NCBI GenBank assembly: GCA_020249285.1
Contig: JADCFX010000004.1
Span: forward strand, 1-64,000
Length of the DNA: 64,000 nt
From: Roseomonas sp.
Lineage (GTDB): Bacteria; Pseudomonadota; Alphaproteobacteria; Acetobacterales; Acetobacteraceae
Direction of reading: 5' to 3'
The notes below the pieces were generated by a model. The model did not search any database. It saw only the letters and a program-made list of their open reading frames with translations, and had not been told where the DNA came from. Below, piece after piece: positions 54,507-62,421 of the stretch; position 1 is the first letter of the stretch, and every line of letters begins with the position of its first letter. The position numbers were made by a program, and so were the translations under genes.

Positions 54507-55486
54507 CCATCGCACGCGCCCTATGGACGATTGCACCCGGCAACGCGGAACTCCGTCCTGAGACCTTGCCCGCCCGCACCCCGGATCAGGTACTGGCGCA
54601 CACGCTGGCGTCCGGCATTTCGCGCGGCACGGAACGGCTGGTGCTGGCGGGCAAGGTGCCGGAAAATCAGCATGGCGTGATGCGCTGCCCCCTGCAGGCG
54701 GGCGATTTCCCATTCCCGGTGAAGTATGGCTACAGCGCCGTTGCACATGTGGCCGAAGGCGCTGCGGGTTTGCAAGGCAAGCGCGTTTTCTGCCTGCATC
54801 CGCATCAGGACATTTTCCTGGCCCCCGCTGCCATGTGCATCCCTGTCCCGGATGCGGTGCCGGATCACCGCGCTATTCTCGGCGCTAATATGGAAACCGC
54901 GCTGAATATCCTGTGGGATGCGCAACCCTTGCCCGGCGAGCGCGCCTTGGTGATTGGCGCGGGCGTGGTCGGGCTGCTGGTTGCTTATCTGCTCGCGCGC
55001 ATTCCGGCCATGGCGGTGACGATCATAGACCCCGACGCTTCCCGCCGCAGTATCGCGGAGAAGCTCGGGGCCGGCTTCACCGCACCGGAGGCCGCGCCAG
55101 CGGATCAGGAGCTGATCATCCATGCCAGCGCCAATCCGGCTGGGTTGCGCCAGGCTTTGCAATGCGCCGCGTTTGAGGCGCGCATCATCGAAGCTTCCTG
55201 GTTCGGCGCACAGGAAGTGGCACTGCCTTTGGGCGAGGCCTTCCATTCTCGCCGCCTGCGCCTGATTTCAAGCCAGGTCGGCGCCGTCGCACCCGCCATG
55301 CGCGGGCGCCGCAGCTTTGGTGAGCGTATGGCCCAGGCTTTGGCGCTGCTGGCGGACCCGGCACTTGAAGCGCTGATCGGCCCCGCCACGCGGTTTGAGG
55401 ATTTGCCGGATGCCATGCCTGGCTTGCTCAACCCTGCCCCCGGCCAACCCGCGCCGCTTTGCCCCCTTGTCATCTATGGTGCATGA
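54503..55486 (+). CDS. Medium-chain dehydrogenase/reductase (BchC-like, lacks the usual zinc Cys)
   Basis: This 327-aa MDR-fold NAD(P)-dependent oxidoreductase has the GroES-like N-terminal domain carrying SGISRGTERLV where alcohol dehydrogenases have the zinc-ligand Cys, as in BchC-type members; a later FPVKYGYSAVAHV matches the G-Y-S/E segment. The Rossmann motif is VIGAGVVGLLVAYLLA. It is coupled to both neighbours, the RibD-type reductase upstream and the PTPS-family gene downstream, whose start lies within 30 bp. The substrate is unknown; a role in the same pathway is inferred. Confidence 0.82.
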   Translation: MTIARALWTIAPGNAELRPETLPARTPDQVLAHTLASGISRGTERLVLAGKVPENQHGVMRCPLQAGDFPFPVKYGYSAVAHVAEGAAGLQGKRVFCLHPHQDIFLAPAAMCIPVPDAVPDHRAILGANMETALNILWDAQPLPGERALVIGAGVVGLLVAYLLARIPAMAVTIIDPDASRRSIAEKLGAGFTAPEAAPADQELIIHASANPAGLRQALQCAAFEARIIEASWFGAQEVALPLGEAFHSRRLRLISSQVGAVAPAMRGRRSFGERMAQALALLADPALEALIGPATRFEDLPDAMPGLLNPAPGQPAPLCPLVIYGA

Positions 55487-55515
55487 AGCGCCGAACCGCA
55501 CAGGATAACCCGCCC

Positions 55516-55929
55516 ATGTTCAGCCTGACCGTCGTTGATCACGTCATGATCGCCCATTCCTTCCGCGGCGCGGAATTCGGCCCCGCCCAGCGCCTGCATG
55601 GCGCCACCTTCATTGTGGAGGCGGAATTCCGCGCGCCGAAGCTCGACCCCCTGAACCTGCTGGTGGATATCGCCGCGGCCAAGGTGGAACTCCGCCATAT
55701 TCTGGATGGGTTTGATTATCGCAATCTGGATGCGGAACCGGTCTTCGCCGGGCAGAACACCACGACCGAATATCTCTGCCTGCATATCCATCGCTGCCTG
55801 TCTGCCGCGCTGGCTGATGGCCGGCTTGGCGCGGGCGGCAAGGCGGTCACGGGGCTCAAGGTGCTGCTGCGCGAAAGCCATATCGCCTGGGCCGCTTATG
55901 AAGGGGCACCGGGCGAGAATGGTTGGTGA
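55516..55929 (+). CDS. PTPS/QueD-family protein with altered active site
   Basis: This 137-aa T-fold protein matches 6-pyruvoyltetrahydropterin synthase / 6-carboxytetrahydropterin synthase in overall pattern (FSLTVVDHVMIAHSFRG, then LHGATFIVEAEF, a later TTEYLC and LLRESH). Compared with E. coli QueD, the first zinc His is kept (His14) and the second is His28, but the third reads Ala30 (HGA instead of HGH). The catalytic Cys position is Ala24, and the Asp-His dyad region reads FDYRN. The substrate-binding Glu in LRES remains. An ATG at 55483, overlapping the dehydrogenase stop, is an alternative start. It is probably not a standard QueD. Confidence 0.78.
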   Translation: MFSLTVVDHVMIAHSFRGAEFGPAQRLHGATFIVEAEFRAPKLDPLNLLVDIAAAKVELRHILDGFDYRNLDAEPVFAGQNTTTEYLCLHIHRCLSAALADGRLGAGGKAVTGLKVLLRESHIAWAAYEGAPGENGW

Positions 55930-55974
55930 GGCGAATGAGGGCGCCGTAGTGGCGGCGTGACAGTGGAGAATTCG

Positions 55975-56727
55975 ATGGCGTTCGCAGGAAAAAAGGTCCT
56001 GATCACGGGTGCCGGTCGGGATTTTGGCCGGACGCATGCAATCAACTTTGCACGCCTTGGGGCCGACCTGCTGCTTTCCGCCAGCAAAATTGAGAACGCC
56101 CGCGCGACCGAGACGATCGTGCGGAGCATGCTGCCGGCTGCGAACATAGCGTGCTTTCCACTCGATCTTGCTGATGGGCGGCAACTTGCTGGGGCTCGGG
56201 CTGAAATCGAGCGATTTACGGACCGGATCGACATTCTCATCCACAACGCGGGCTTTTGGCTCAGGAATGATTTTATCGATACTCCCGATGAAGACATCGT
56301 CAGGGCGGTGGCATCAACCGCTACCGGCCCATTTATCCTCACCAAGCATCTCTTGCCGATGATCAAGCGTTCTTCGGCTGCCGATGTGGTATTCCTCAAC
56401 GGTACAACCGCGTTGCGTAACAATCTGCGTCCGATCAACGAAGCATTCAGCTCCGCAAAAGCGGCCCAAGCTTTGTTTTCTGAGCGGCTGCGGCATCGTT
56501 TGCGGGAGAGCGGCGTACGCGTGCTCACGATCTATCCTCCAGACTTCCACAACACCTCCCCGCTTGATCCCTCGAATTGGGAATATCGCCGCGACGCATT
56601 CGAAGACCGTAATCTGACCGCCAGAAACGTCTTCGACTGCATCCGCTTCGCATTGCTTCAGGATCGCATCTGCTCCATCGACGAAATCGTGCTCAGCAAC
56701 AACAACGGTCGGAATATCGGCAATTAG
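55975..56727 (+). CDS. Short-chain dehydrogenase with Phe in place of the catalytic Tyr
   Basis: This 250-aa classical SDR has the cofactor motif TGAGRDFGRTHA at 11-22 and an NAG motif at 91-93 (HNAGFW). The usual catalytic YxxxK reads FSSAK (Phe158, Lys162), and the Ser region reads LNGTTAL. The enzyme may be inactive as a dehydrogenase or use another mechanism. The ATG at 55975 has GGAGA 5 nt upstream; two GTG codons upstream are alternatives. Codon use and GC look lower than in the flanking pathway genes, which suggests the gene arrived with, or next to, the toxin-antitoxin pair that follows. Confidence 0.78.
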   Translation: MAFAGKKVLITGAGRDFGRTHAINFARLGADLLLSASKIENARATETIVRSMLPAANIACFPLDLADGRQLAGARAEIERFTDRIDILIHNAGFWLRNDFIDTPDEDIVRAVASTATGPFILTKHLLPMIKRSSAADVVFLNGTTALRNNLRPINEAFSSAKAAQALFSERLRHRLRESGVRVLTIYPPDFHNTSPLDPSNWEYRRDAFEDRNLTARNVFDCIRFALLQDRICSIDEIVLSNNNGRNIGN

Positions 56728-56833
56728 ATCTTCTACGGGGGGCATCGCCCGGAATTGGCGATCGGATAGCCTAGCGTACCGGGGCGAGGAGTCGGCGCCT
56801 TGACCTGGACATCGCTTAAGCCTTGCTTGCAAT

Positions 56834-56857
56834 GCAATCAATGATTACAATGATTGC
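56834..56857. promoter_or_regulatory. Candidate operator of the FitAB/VapBC-type toxin-antitoxin operon
   Basis: GCAATCA (56834-56840) and TGATTGC (56851-56857) are a perfect 7-bp inverted repeat with a 10-nt spacer. It ends 18 bp before the antitoxin ATG at 56876, where the ribbon-helix-helix antitoxin would be expected to bind and repress its own operon. Confidence 0.5.
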
Positions 56858-56875
56858 TCAAGAAGGGGCGCTCCC

Positions 56876-57118
56876 ATGGCCAGCATCACCATTCGCAATC
56901 TTGATGAGGCGCTGAAGCGCAGCCTGCGCATCCGCGCCGCCGAACATGGCCGGTCCATGGAAGAAGAGGCGCGCGATATCCTCCGCCAGGCCATGGGCCA
57001 CCCTGCCCCCACCGCCGATCTGGGGCTGGCCATCCATCGCCGCTTCGCCGCAATCGGCGGCGTTGAGCTGGACCTGCCGCCGCGCGAGGCCATGCCGGCA
57101 CCGCCGCGCCTCGATTAA
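56876..57118 (+). CDS. FitA-like ribbon-helix-helix antitoxin
   Basis: The 80-aa protein has an N-terminal RHH DNA-binding fold (MASITIRNLDEALKRSLRIR, then RAAEHGRSMEEEARDILRQA) followed by a flexible Pro/Ala-rich tail that should wrap the toxin. FitA/VapB antitoxins neutralise PIN toxins and repress their operon. The start has an AAGAAGGGG ribosome-binding site. The toxin gene follows after 9 bp. Confidence 0.88.
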   Translation: MASITIRNLDEALKRSLRIRAAEHGRSMEEEARDILRQAMGHPAPTADLGLAIHRRFAAIGGVELDLPPREAMPAPPRLD

Positions 57119-57127
57119 AGCGCGCCC

Positions 57128-57571
57128 ATGATTCTGCTGGATACCAATGTGGTTTCCGAACTCATGCGCCCCGCACCATCCGAAGCCGTGCTGGCTTGGT
57201 TCGCCGCCCAGGACGCCGCCGATTTGTACTTGAGCGCGATTGGTGAGGCTGAATTGCGCCGCGGTGCCGCTATGCTTTCCGCCGACAGGCGGCGCGATCA
57301 ATTGATGGCCGCGATAGAGGCCATGATCAACGAGGATTTCGCGGGCCGCATCCTTCCTTTTGACAGCGCCGCCGCCAGCGCCTTTGTGTTGGTGTTTCTG
57401 GAACGCTGCGCCGCGGGCCGCCCGATCAGCTTTGCCGATTGCCAAATTGCCGCCACCGCCCGCGCCCAAGGTGCCGCCATTGCCACACGCCATACTGCGG
57501 ATTTTGCCGGCTGCGGCATAGCGGTGATAGACCCTTGGGCGCATCAGCAAGGTACCCGAAGCATCACATGA
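57128..57571 (+). CDS. PIN-domain toxin (FitB/VapC type)
   Basis: PIN toxins are Mg-dependent ribonucleases, commonly cleaving tRNA or rRNA. The 147-aa protein has MILLDTNVVSELMRP (Asp5), AELRRG (Glu42), and SFADCQIAATA (Asp104) as the acidic triad. The TRHTADF segment near the end is typical of FitB. Its stop overlaps the start of the glycosyltransferase gene (ATGA), so toxin and glycosyltransferase are coupled although they are functionally unrelated. Confidence 0.9.
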   Translation: MILLDTNVVSELMRPAPSEAVLAWFAAQDAADLYLSAIGEAELRRGAAMLSADRRRDQLMAAIEAMINEDFAGRILPFDSAAASAFVLVFLERCAAGRPISFADCQIAATARAQGAAIATRHTADFAGCGIAVIDPWAHQQGTRSIT

Positions 57572-58614
57572 CCGGCGCCGTCCATCTCCTCGTCCCCGCG
57601 CCCTTCAGCGCCATTTCGGGCGGCTATATCTATGATCGCCGCATGGTCGAAGGGCTGCGCGCGCTGGGGCAGGAAGTGCGTGTTGTGGAATTGGCGGGCC
57701 GCCACCCCTTCCCCGACGAGGCGGCCACCGAAGCCGCGCGCGCTGCCTTGGCGGAAGTCCCCACTGATGCCCGCATTGTGATTGATGGCCTGGGCCTGCC
57801 AAGCTTTTTGCCGCTGGCCGATGAATTGACGAGGCGCGGCGCCGCTGCCCTGATCCATCACCCAACCGCCTTGGAAACCGGCGCACCGGCCAGCCAGCGT
57901 GAAGCCTTAAAGGCCGCAGAACGCGTATTGTTCAGCGCCTGCCGCCGCGTCATCACCACATCAACCCTCACGGCGCGGGATTTGCCGGAAGGCTTTGGCG
58001 TGGACCCCGCACGCATCACCGTGGTGGAACCCGGCACAGACCCGGCGCCCCGCGCCGTTGGTTCCGCCGGCCCTGGCTGCGCCATTTTGAGTGTTGGCAT
58101 GTTGGTGCCGCGCAAGGGCCATGATGTGCTGCTGCAGGCACTCGCGCGGCTTACCGATCTTGATTGGTCACTGGCTATTGCCGGGGATGCGACGCGCGAT
58201 CCTGTGCATGCCGATGGGCTACGCGCGCTGGCGGCAGAGCTTGGCGTCGCACAACGCGTGCGCTTCCTGGGCGCCTTGCCCGATGCGGCACTTGAAGCGG
58301 AATATGCGCGGGCTGATCTCTTCGCGCTCGCCACGCGTTACGAAGGCTATGGCATGGCAGCGGCGGAAGCGATGGCGCGCGGCCTGCCTTTGGCCATCAC
58401 CTCGGGCGGTGCGATTGCGGAAATTGTGCCGGACGATGCCGCTGTGGTGGCAGCGGTGGATGATCACAACGCGCTATCACGCGCCATGCGCCGGCCGATT
58501 TTCGGTACTGCCTTGCGCGCCAGTATGGCGGAAGCTTCCTGGCGCGCGGGCCAGGCTTTGCCGCGCTGGCCGGACCGCGCTGGCGCTTTCCTGAAAGCTC
58601 TTGATCATGGCTGA
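57568..58614 (+). CDS. Family 4 glycosyltransferase (GT-B)
   Basis: This 348-aa retaining glycosyltransferase has PFSAISGGYIYDRRMVEGLR near the N-terminus, SVGMLVPRKGHDVLLQALA in the nucleotide-sugar domain, and the donor-site EGYGMAAAEAMARGLP (E-x7-E). It overlaps the toxin stop by ATGA and the methyltransferase by 8 bp. I read it as a member of the RibD-type reductase/dehydrogenase/PTPS set split by an insertion. Donor and acceptor are unknown. Confidence 0.88.
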   Translation: MTGAVHLLVPAPFSAISGGYIYDRRMVEGLRALGQEVRVVELAGRHPFPDEAATEAARAALAEVPTDARIVIDGLGLPSFLPLADELTRRGAAALIHHPTALETGAPASQREALKAAERVLFSACRRVITTSTLTARDLPEGFGVDPARITVVEPGTDPAPRAVGSAGPGCAILSVGMLVPRKGHDVLLQALARLTDLDWSLAIAGDATRDPVHADGLRALAAELGVAQRVRFLGALPDAALEAEYARADLFALATRYEGYGMAAAEAMARGLPLAITSGGAIAEIVPDDAAVVAAVDDHNALSRAMRRPIFGTALRASMAEASWRAGQALPRWPDRAGAFLKALDHG

Positions 58615-59482
58615 AAGCTTTGATGGTGATTGGCTCGATCTGCGCGAGCCTTACGACGCCGCCGCACGTAATGCTGAATTGGCTGGGATGCTCGCGGCAT
58701 CCCTGCCCGCGCGGCCGCGCCTGCTTGATCTCGGCGCGGGCACGGGCAGCTTGCTCCGCTGGCTTGGCCATTTCATTGGCCGCGCGCAAAGCTGGACTTT
58801 GGTGGATAGCGATGCGGAATTGGTCTCCCGCGCTTTTGATACCATCTCCGAACGTGCCGAGGCTGTGGATTGGCCCGTGACGCAACCAGGCCGGAGCGCG
58901 CTTTTGGTGCATGCGCCGCATGGCGCATGGCGCGTTGAAGCAATCCTCGCTGATCTGGCCGCAGCACCCGCCAATCTGCCTTTGGAACGCGTGGATGCCG
59001 TGGTCAGCACGGCGCTTTGCGATCTGGTCTCACGCGGGTGGGTGGAAGCCATGGCGGCGGCCTGTGCCGCGCGGCGACTGCCCTTCTATGCTGCTTTGAA
59101 TGTGACGGGGCGTGAGCGTTTCAGCCCGCCCCATGCCGCCGATGCTTTGGTGGCGCGCGGCTTTCGCCGTGATCAGGCGCGCGACAAGGGCTTTGGCGGC
59201 GCATCACTTGGGCCCCAGGCGCCCGCCGTGATGGCGGAAGCCTTTGCCGCGCATGGCTATGCCATTCATCGCGCGCCGAGTGATTGGGTGGTGGATCGCC
59301 GCGCCCGCGCCTTCACCCGCGCCATTGCTGATGGTCATGCGATGGCTGCTCTTGGCTGGGAAAAGCGCGGCAGTGAGGCCATTCTGGATTGGCTGGATAC
59401 CAGGCGGGATCAGGCGGCTGCCGGGCAGCTTGGCGTACGCATCGGCCATCAGGATTTCCTCGCCCTTCCTCCTGCAAGGTAG
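58607..59482 (+). CDS. Class I SAM-dependent methyltransferase
   Basis: The 291-aa Rossmann-fold methyltransferase has motif I LLDLGAGTGSLLRWL and an acidic SAM-ribose position in WTLVDSDAEL. The C-terminal half (FYAALNVTGRERFSP, FTRAIADGHAMAALGWEKRG) is not one I can assign to a known substrate class. The start is the ATG at 58607, overlapping the glycosyltransferase stop as ATGGCTGA, so the two are coupled. The otnK gene begins directly after its stop, with no spacer. Confidence 0.83.
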   Translation: MAESFDGDWLDLREPYDAAARNAELAGMLAASLPARPRLLDLGAGTGSLLRWLGHFIGRAQSWTLVDSDAELVSRAFDTISERAEAVDWPVTQPGRSALLVHAPHGAWRVEAILADLAAAPANLPLERVDAVVSTALCDLVSRGWVEAMAAACAARRLPFYAALNVTGRERFSPPHAADALVARGFRRDQARDKGFGGASLGPQAPAVMAEAFAAHGYAIHRAPSDWVVDRRARAFTRAIADGHAMAALGWEKRGSEAILDWLDTRRDQAAAGQLGVRIGHQDFLALPPAR

Positions 59483-60748
59483 ATGAAGATGCCCCTTTTG
59501 CTTGGCTGCATTGCGGATGATTTCACGGGGGCGACGGACCTCGCGAATACGCTGGTCAAGGGCGGCATGACCGCCGTGCAGGTGATTGGTGTGCCGACTG
59601 GGCCTTTGCCGGAAGCGGATGCGGTGATCATCGCCCTGAAATCGCGCACGGCGCCGGTGGGTGAAGCGGTTGCGCAATCGCTTGCCGCTTGTGATGCTTT
59701 GCTCGCCGCCGGTGCCAGGCAGATTTTCTGGAAATATTGCTCAACTTTTGACAGCACGGATCAAGGCAATATCGGCCCCGTAGCGGATGCGCTGCTGAAG
59801 CGCTTGGGATCGGGCTTTGCGCTGGCCTGCCCGGCTTTCCCGACCAATGGGCGCACGATCTATCTCGGGCATCTTTTTGTCGGCAATGCGCTGCTGAATG
59901 AAAGCGGCATGGAAAACCACCCGCTGACGCCGATGACGGATGCGAATTTAGTGCGTGTGCTGGGCCGGCAGACCGATGGCGCGGTGGGTCTGGTACCGTT
60001 CACCACCGTGGAACAAGGCGCGGCTGCCACGCGACAGGCGATGATGCGGCTGGGGGAACAAGGCCGGCGCTACGCGATTGTGGATGCGGTGACGGATCAG
60101 CATTTGCTCGCGATTGGTGAAGCCGCTGCGCAGCATGCGCTGATCACCGGCGGTTCCGGCGTGGCCATGGGCCTGCCCGAGAATTTCCGTCGCGCTGGCC
60201 TGCTGCCGGCGCGCGGCAATGCGGCCAGCCTGCCGCCCATGCAGGGCATGGCGGCGGTGGTGGCGGGGTCTTGTTCACGCGCGACACTCGGGCAAATCGG
60301 CCTCGCGCGGGATCATGTGCCGGTGCTGGAATTGGATGCGCTCGCCACGCCGGATGCGGCGGCACTGACCGCGCAAGCGCTGGAATGGGTCGCGGGGAAA
60401 TTATCCGCCGATCGCCCGGTGGTGATTGCCGCCAGCGCGCCGCCGGAAAAGGTTGCGGCACTCCAGGCAAAGCTTGGGCGCGATGCTGCTGGCGCGCTGA
60501 TTGAAACCGCCATGGCCGCGATAGCCGAAGGGCTGGTCGCGCAAGGCGTTGGCCGCTTGGTGGTCGCGGGCGGAGAGACATCGGGCGCCGTGGTGCAGCG
60601 CCTTGGCGTGACGGCGCTGCGCATCGGGCCTGAGATTGATCCAGGCGTGCCCTGGACTTTTGCCGAACCGCGCGGGCTGCATCTGGCGCTCAAATCCGGC
60701 AATTTCGGTGCGCGTGATTTCTTCCTGAAGGCCTTCGACCATGGATGA
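59483..60748 (+). CDS. otnK: 3-oxo-tetronate kinase OtnK (four-carbon acid sugar kinase)
   Basis: OtnK phosphorylates 3-oxo-tetronate to its 4-phosphate during use of D-erythronate, D-threonate or L-threonate. The 421-aa protein has IADDFTGATDLANTLVKGGM at 10-29, the family N-terminal substrate motif, a central YCSTFDSTDQGNIGPVADAL, and GGETSGAVV near the C-terminus. MKMPLLL may start two codons later (59489). It overlaps otnC by 8 bp. The dehydrogenase and isomerase of the usual operon (such as DenD/LtnD and OtnI) are not present. Confidence 0.9.
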   Translation: MKMPLLLGCIADDFTGATDLANTLVKGGMTAVQVIGVPTGPLPEADAVIIALKSRTAPVGEAVAQSLAACDALLAAGARQIFWKYCSTFDSTDQGNIGPVADALLKRLGSGFALACPAFPTNGRTIYLGHLFVGNALLNESGMENHPLTPMTDANLVRVLGRQTDGAVGLVPFTTVEQGAAATRQAMMRLGEQGRRYAIVDAVTDQHLLAIGEAAAQHALITGGSGVAMGLPENFRRAGLLPARGNAASLPPMQGMAAVVAGSCSRATLGQIGLARDHVPVLELDALATPDAAALTAQALEWVAGKLSADRPVVIAASAPPEKVAALQAKLGRDAAGALIETAMAAIAEGLVAQGVGRLVVAGGETSGAVVQRLGVTALRIGPEIDPGVPWTFAEPRGLHLALKSGNFGARDFFLKAFDHG

Positions 60749-61373
60749 GGCCGCGCTGCGCGCACAGCTCGCCGCGCTTGGCGCCTCGCTTTTCGCGCGC
60801 GGTTATTCGGTGGGCACAGCAGGCAATATCAGCGTGCGCCTGCCCGATGGGTATCTGATGACACCGACCAATTCCTGCCTGGGGCGGCTTGATCGCGTGC
60901 GGATATCGAAGCTTGCACCGGATTTTTCGCATGTGTCGGGTGACAAGCCATCGAAGGAAGTCTTCATGCATCGCGCGGTACTGACCGCGCGGCCCGATGC
61001 GGGCGCGGTGGTGCATTTGCATTCGACTCATGCCACCGCCATTGCCTGCCTCGCCGCGCCTGGCGAAACGGCGCCGATCCCGCCGCTCACACCCTATTTC
61101 GTCATGCGTGTCGGACGGCTTTTGCCCGTGATCCGCTATTACCGCCCGGGCGATGCGGCGATGGAAAACGACATTCACGAAGCCGCCAAAACTGCCAAGG
61201 CCGTTCTGCTGGCCAATCACGGCCCGGTAGTCTCGGGCCGCACGCTGGAAGATGCGGTGCATGCGGCGGAGGAATTAGAAGAAGCCGCGCGCCTGGCACT
61301 GCTGCTGCGCGGCGCCGGCGCGCGCAGCCTGACGCCGGCGCAGGTTGATGATCTGCTGACAAGCTTTGGCTGA
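60741..61373 (+). CDS. otnC: 3-oxo-tetronate 4-phosphate decarboxylase OtnC (class II aldolase)
   Basis: OtnC decarboxylates 3-oxo-tetronate 4-phosphate to dihydroxyacetone phosphate. The 210-aa aldolase-II/adducin protein has SKEVFMHR (Glu73), metal-binding VVHLHSTHA (His92, His94) and a later LLANHGPVV (His160). It overlaps otnK by 8 bp and is followed after 3 bp by the DUF4406 gene. Confidence 0.9.
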   Translation: MDEAALRAQLAALGASLFARGYSVGTAGNISVRLPDGYLMTPTNSCLGRLDRVRISKLAPDFSHVSGDKPSKEVFMHRAVLTARPDAGAVVHLHSTHATAIACLAAPGETAPIPPLTPYFVMRVGRLLPVIRYYRPGDAAMENDIHEAAKTAKAVLLANHGPVVSGRTLEDAVHAAEELEEAARLALLLRGAGARSLTPAQVDDLLTSFG

Positions 61374-61376
61374 CTC

Positions 61377-61712
61377 ATGTGGATCATGATCGCTGGCCCC
61401 TATACCAGCGGTGGCGCCGATGCTGCGCTCCGCGCCGCGCGCCTTGCTGAGATGAACTGCGCGGCGCTGGCCATTCTGCGCCTTGGCCATGTGCCGGTGA
61501 TTGGCGTGAATATGGCGCTGCCCATCATCGCCGCCGCTGAAGGCGATGTGTTTGATGAGGTGATGATGCCCATCTCACTCGCGCTGGCTGAGCGCTGCGA
61601 TGCCGTTTTGCGGCTAGGCGGGCCAAGCCGGGGCGCGGATCAGGAAGTCGCGCGTTTTGTTACGGCAGGAAAGCCTGTGTATGTTGCGCTATCGGATATC
61701 CCGTCAGGGTAA
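61377..61712 (+). CDS. DUF4406 domain protein
   Basis: This 111-aa protein with IAGPYTSGGADAALRAARLA and GGPSRGADQEVARF belongs to the DUF4406 family, which shares the fold of nucleoside 2-deoxyribosyltransferases. The closeness to otnC suggests joint transcription, but a metabolic link is not obvious. It has no signal peptide; it is probably cytoplasmic. The function is unknown; base-exchange chemistry or nucleotide binding is possible. Confidence 0.75.
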   Translation: MWIMIAGPYTSGGADAALRAARLAEMNCAALAILRLGHVPVIGVNMALPIIAAAEGDVFDEVMMPISLALAERCDAVLRLGGPSRGADQEVARFVTAGKPVYVALSDIPSG

Positions 61713-61728
61713 CGGACATCACCACCCC

Positions 61729-62121
61729 TTATGTGTCCTTCTGATTATCCACACCCACCGTATTTGCACGCAACCATGCCGCAAGGTGGTCATAGCTGAA
61801 TGACCTGCCTTCCAGGTTTTCGATGATGAAGCGGTAAAGCGTCTGGGCATCTTGCCTGATCATATAGCCATTGATCGCCAGAAAGGTGATCATGCCCGCC
61901 GCGGCGACACGCTTATTGCCGTCAACAAAGGGATGGTTCAGGGCAAGGCTCTCCCAAAGAGCCGCAGCTTCCTTGATCACGTCCTCGTAGTAGCCCGTCT
62001 GTGGGCGATAGAGCGCGGCCTCAAGAAGCCCAAAATCACGAACGCCATGTGCACCGCCATAGCGTTCGATCTGATCGTGATGGATTGCCAAGACCTCAAT
62101 GATGGTCAGGTAATCCGTCAT
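61729..62121 (-). CDS. Doc-type toxin (Fic fold)
   Basis: Doc-family toxins phosphorylate EF-Tu, or modify other targets by Fic chemistry. The 130-aa protein has the Fic motif HPFVDGNKRVA at 63-73, with the catalytic His63; the Asp after V and the K of NKR are the Doc type rather than the AMPylating HPFxxGNGR type. GLLEAALYRPQTGYYED is also typical. It overlaps the antitoxin by ATGA. It converges on the DUF4406 gene with 16 bp between them. Confidence 0.91.
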   Translation of the reverse strand: MTDYLTIIEVLAIHHDQIERYGGAHGVRDFGLLEAALYRPQTGYYEDVIKEAAALWESLALNHPFVDGNKRVAAAGMITFLAINGYMIRQDAQTLYRFIIENLEGRSFSYDHLAAWLRANTVGVDNQKDT

Positions 62122-62348
62122 TCAGCCAGCTTCGCGTAAAGCTCGGCATATTTCTCATGGGTCGCCTCATAGGCTGCCATGACATACGCGCGCGGGCGAG
62201 CGCGCTTGCGCTTGTCAATGAGATCAGAGAGCGCTTCTTCAACCAGCGCCTGCAACTGCCGCCCTTCGCTCTTGGCCAGGCTGCGCAGCGTGGCGAGAGT
62301 CTCAGGCTTCACCTGGGTTGCGAATTTTTCAAGGGTGGGCTCGGCCAT
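62118..62348 (-). CDS. Antitoxin of the Doc-type pair (ribbon-helix-helix)
   Basis: The 76-aa protein has a putative RHH/helical DNA-binding start (FATQVKPETLATLRSLAKSE) and a C-terminal helix (AYEATHEKYAELYAKLAE) that should insert into the toxin groove. It is not Phd-like in sequence. GGAAGG lies just upstream of the ATG. An operator-like palindrome at 62374-62391 precedes it. Confidence 0.85.
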   Translation of the reverse strand: MAEPTLEKFATQVKPETLATLRSLAKSEGRQLQALVEEALSDLIDKRKRARPRAYVMAAYEATHEKYAELYAKLAE

Positions 62349-62373
62349 TTGGGACCTTCCTGTTCATCCTGGC

Positions 62374-62391
62374 ATCATGAGATATCATGAT
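62374..62391. promoter_or_regulatory. Candidate operator of the Doc-type toxin-antitoxin operon
   Basis: ATCATGA (62374-62380) and TCATGAT (62385-62391) form a perfect 7-bp inverted repeat around GATA, 26 bp upstream of the antitoxin ATG on the minus strand. Its location and symmetry fit an autoregulatory operator bound by the RHH antitoxin. Confidence 0.55.
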
Positions 62392-62421
62392 AAATCAAGT
62401 TTCGCCATGATGAACTTGGGT

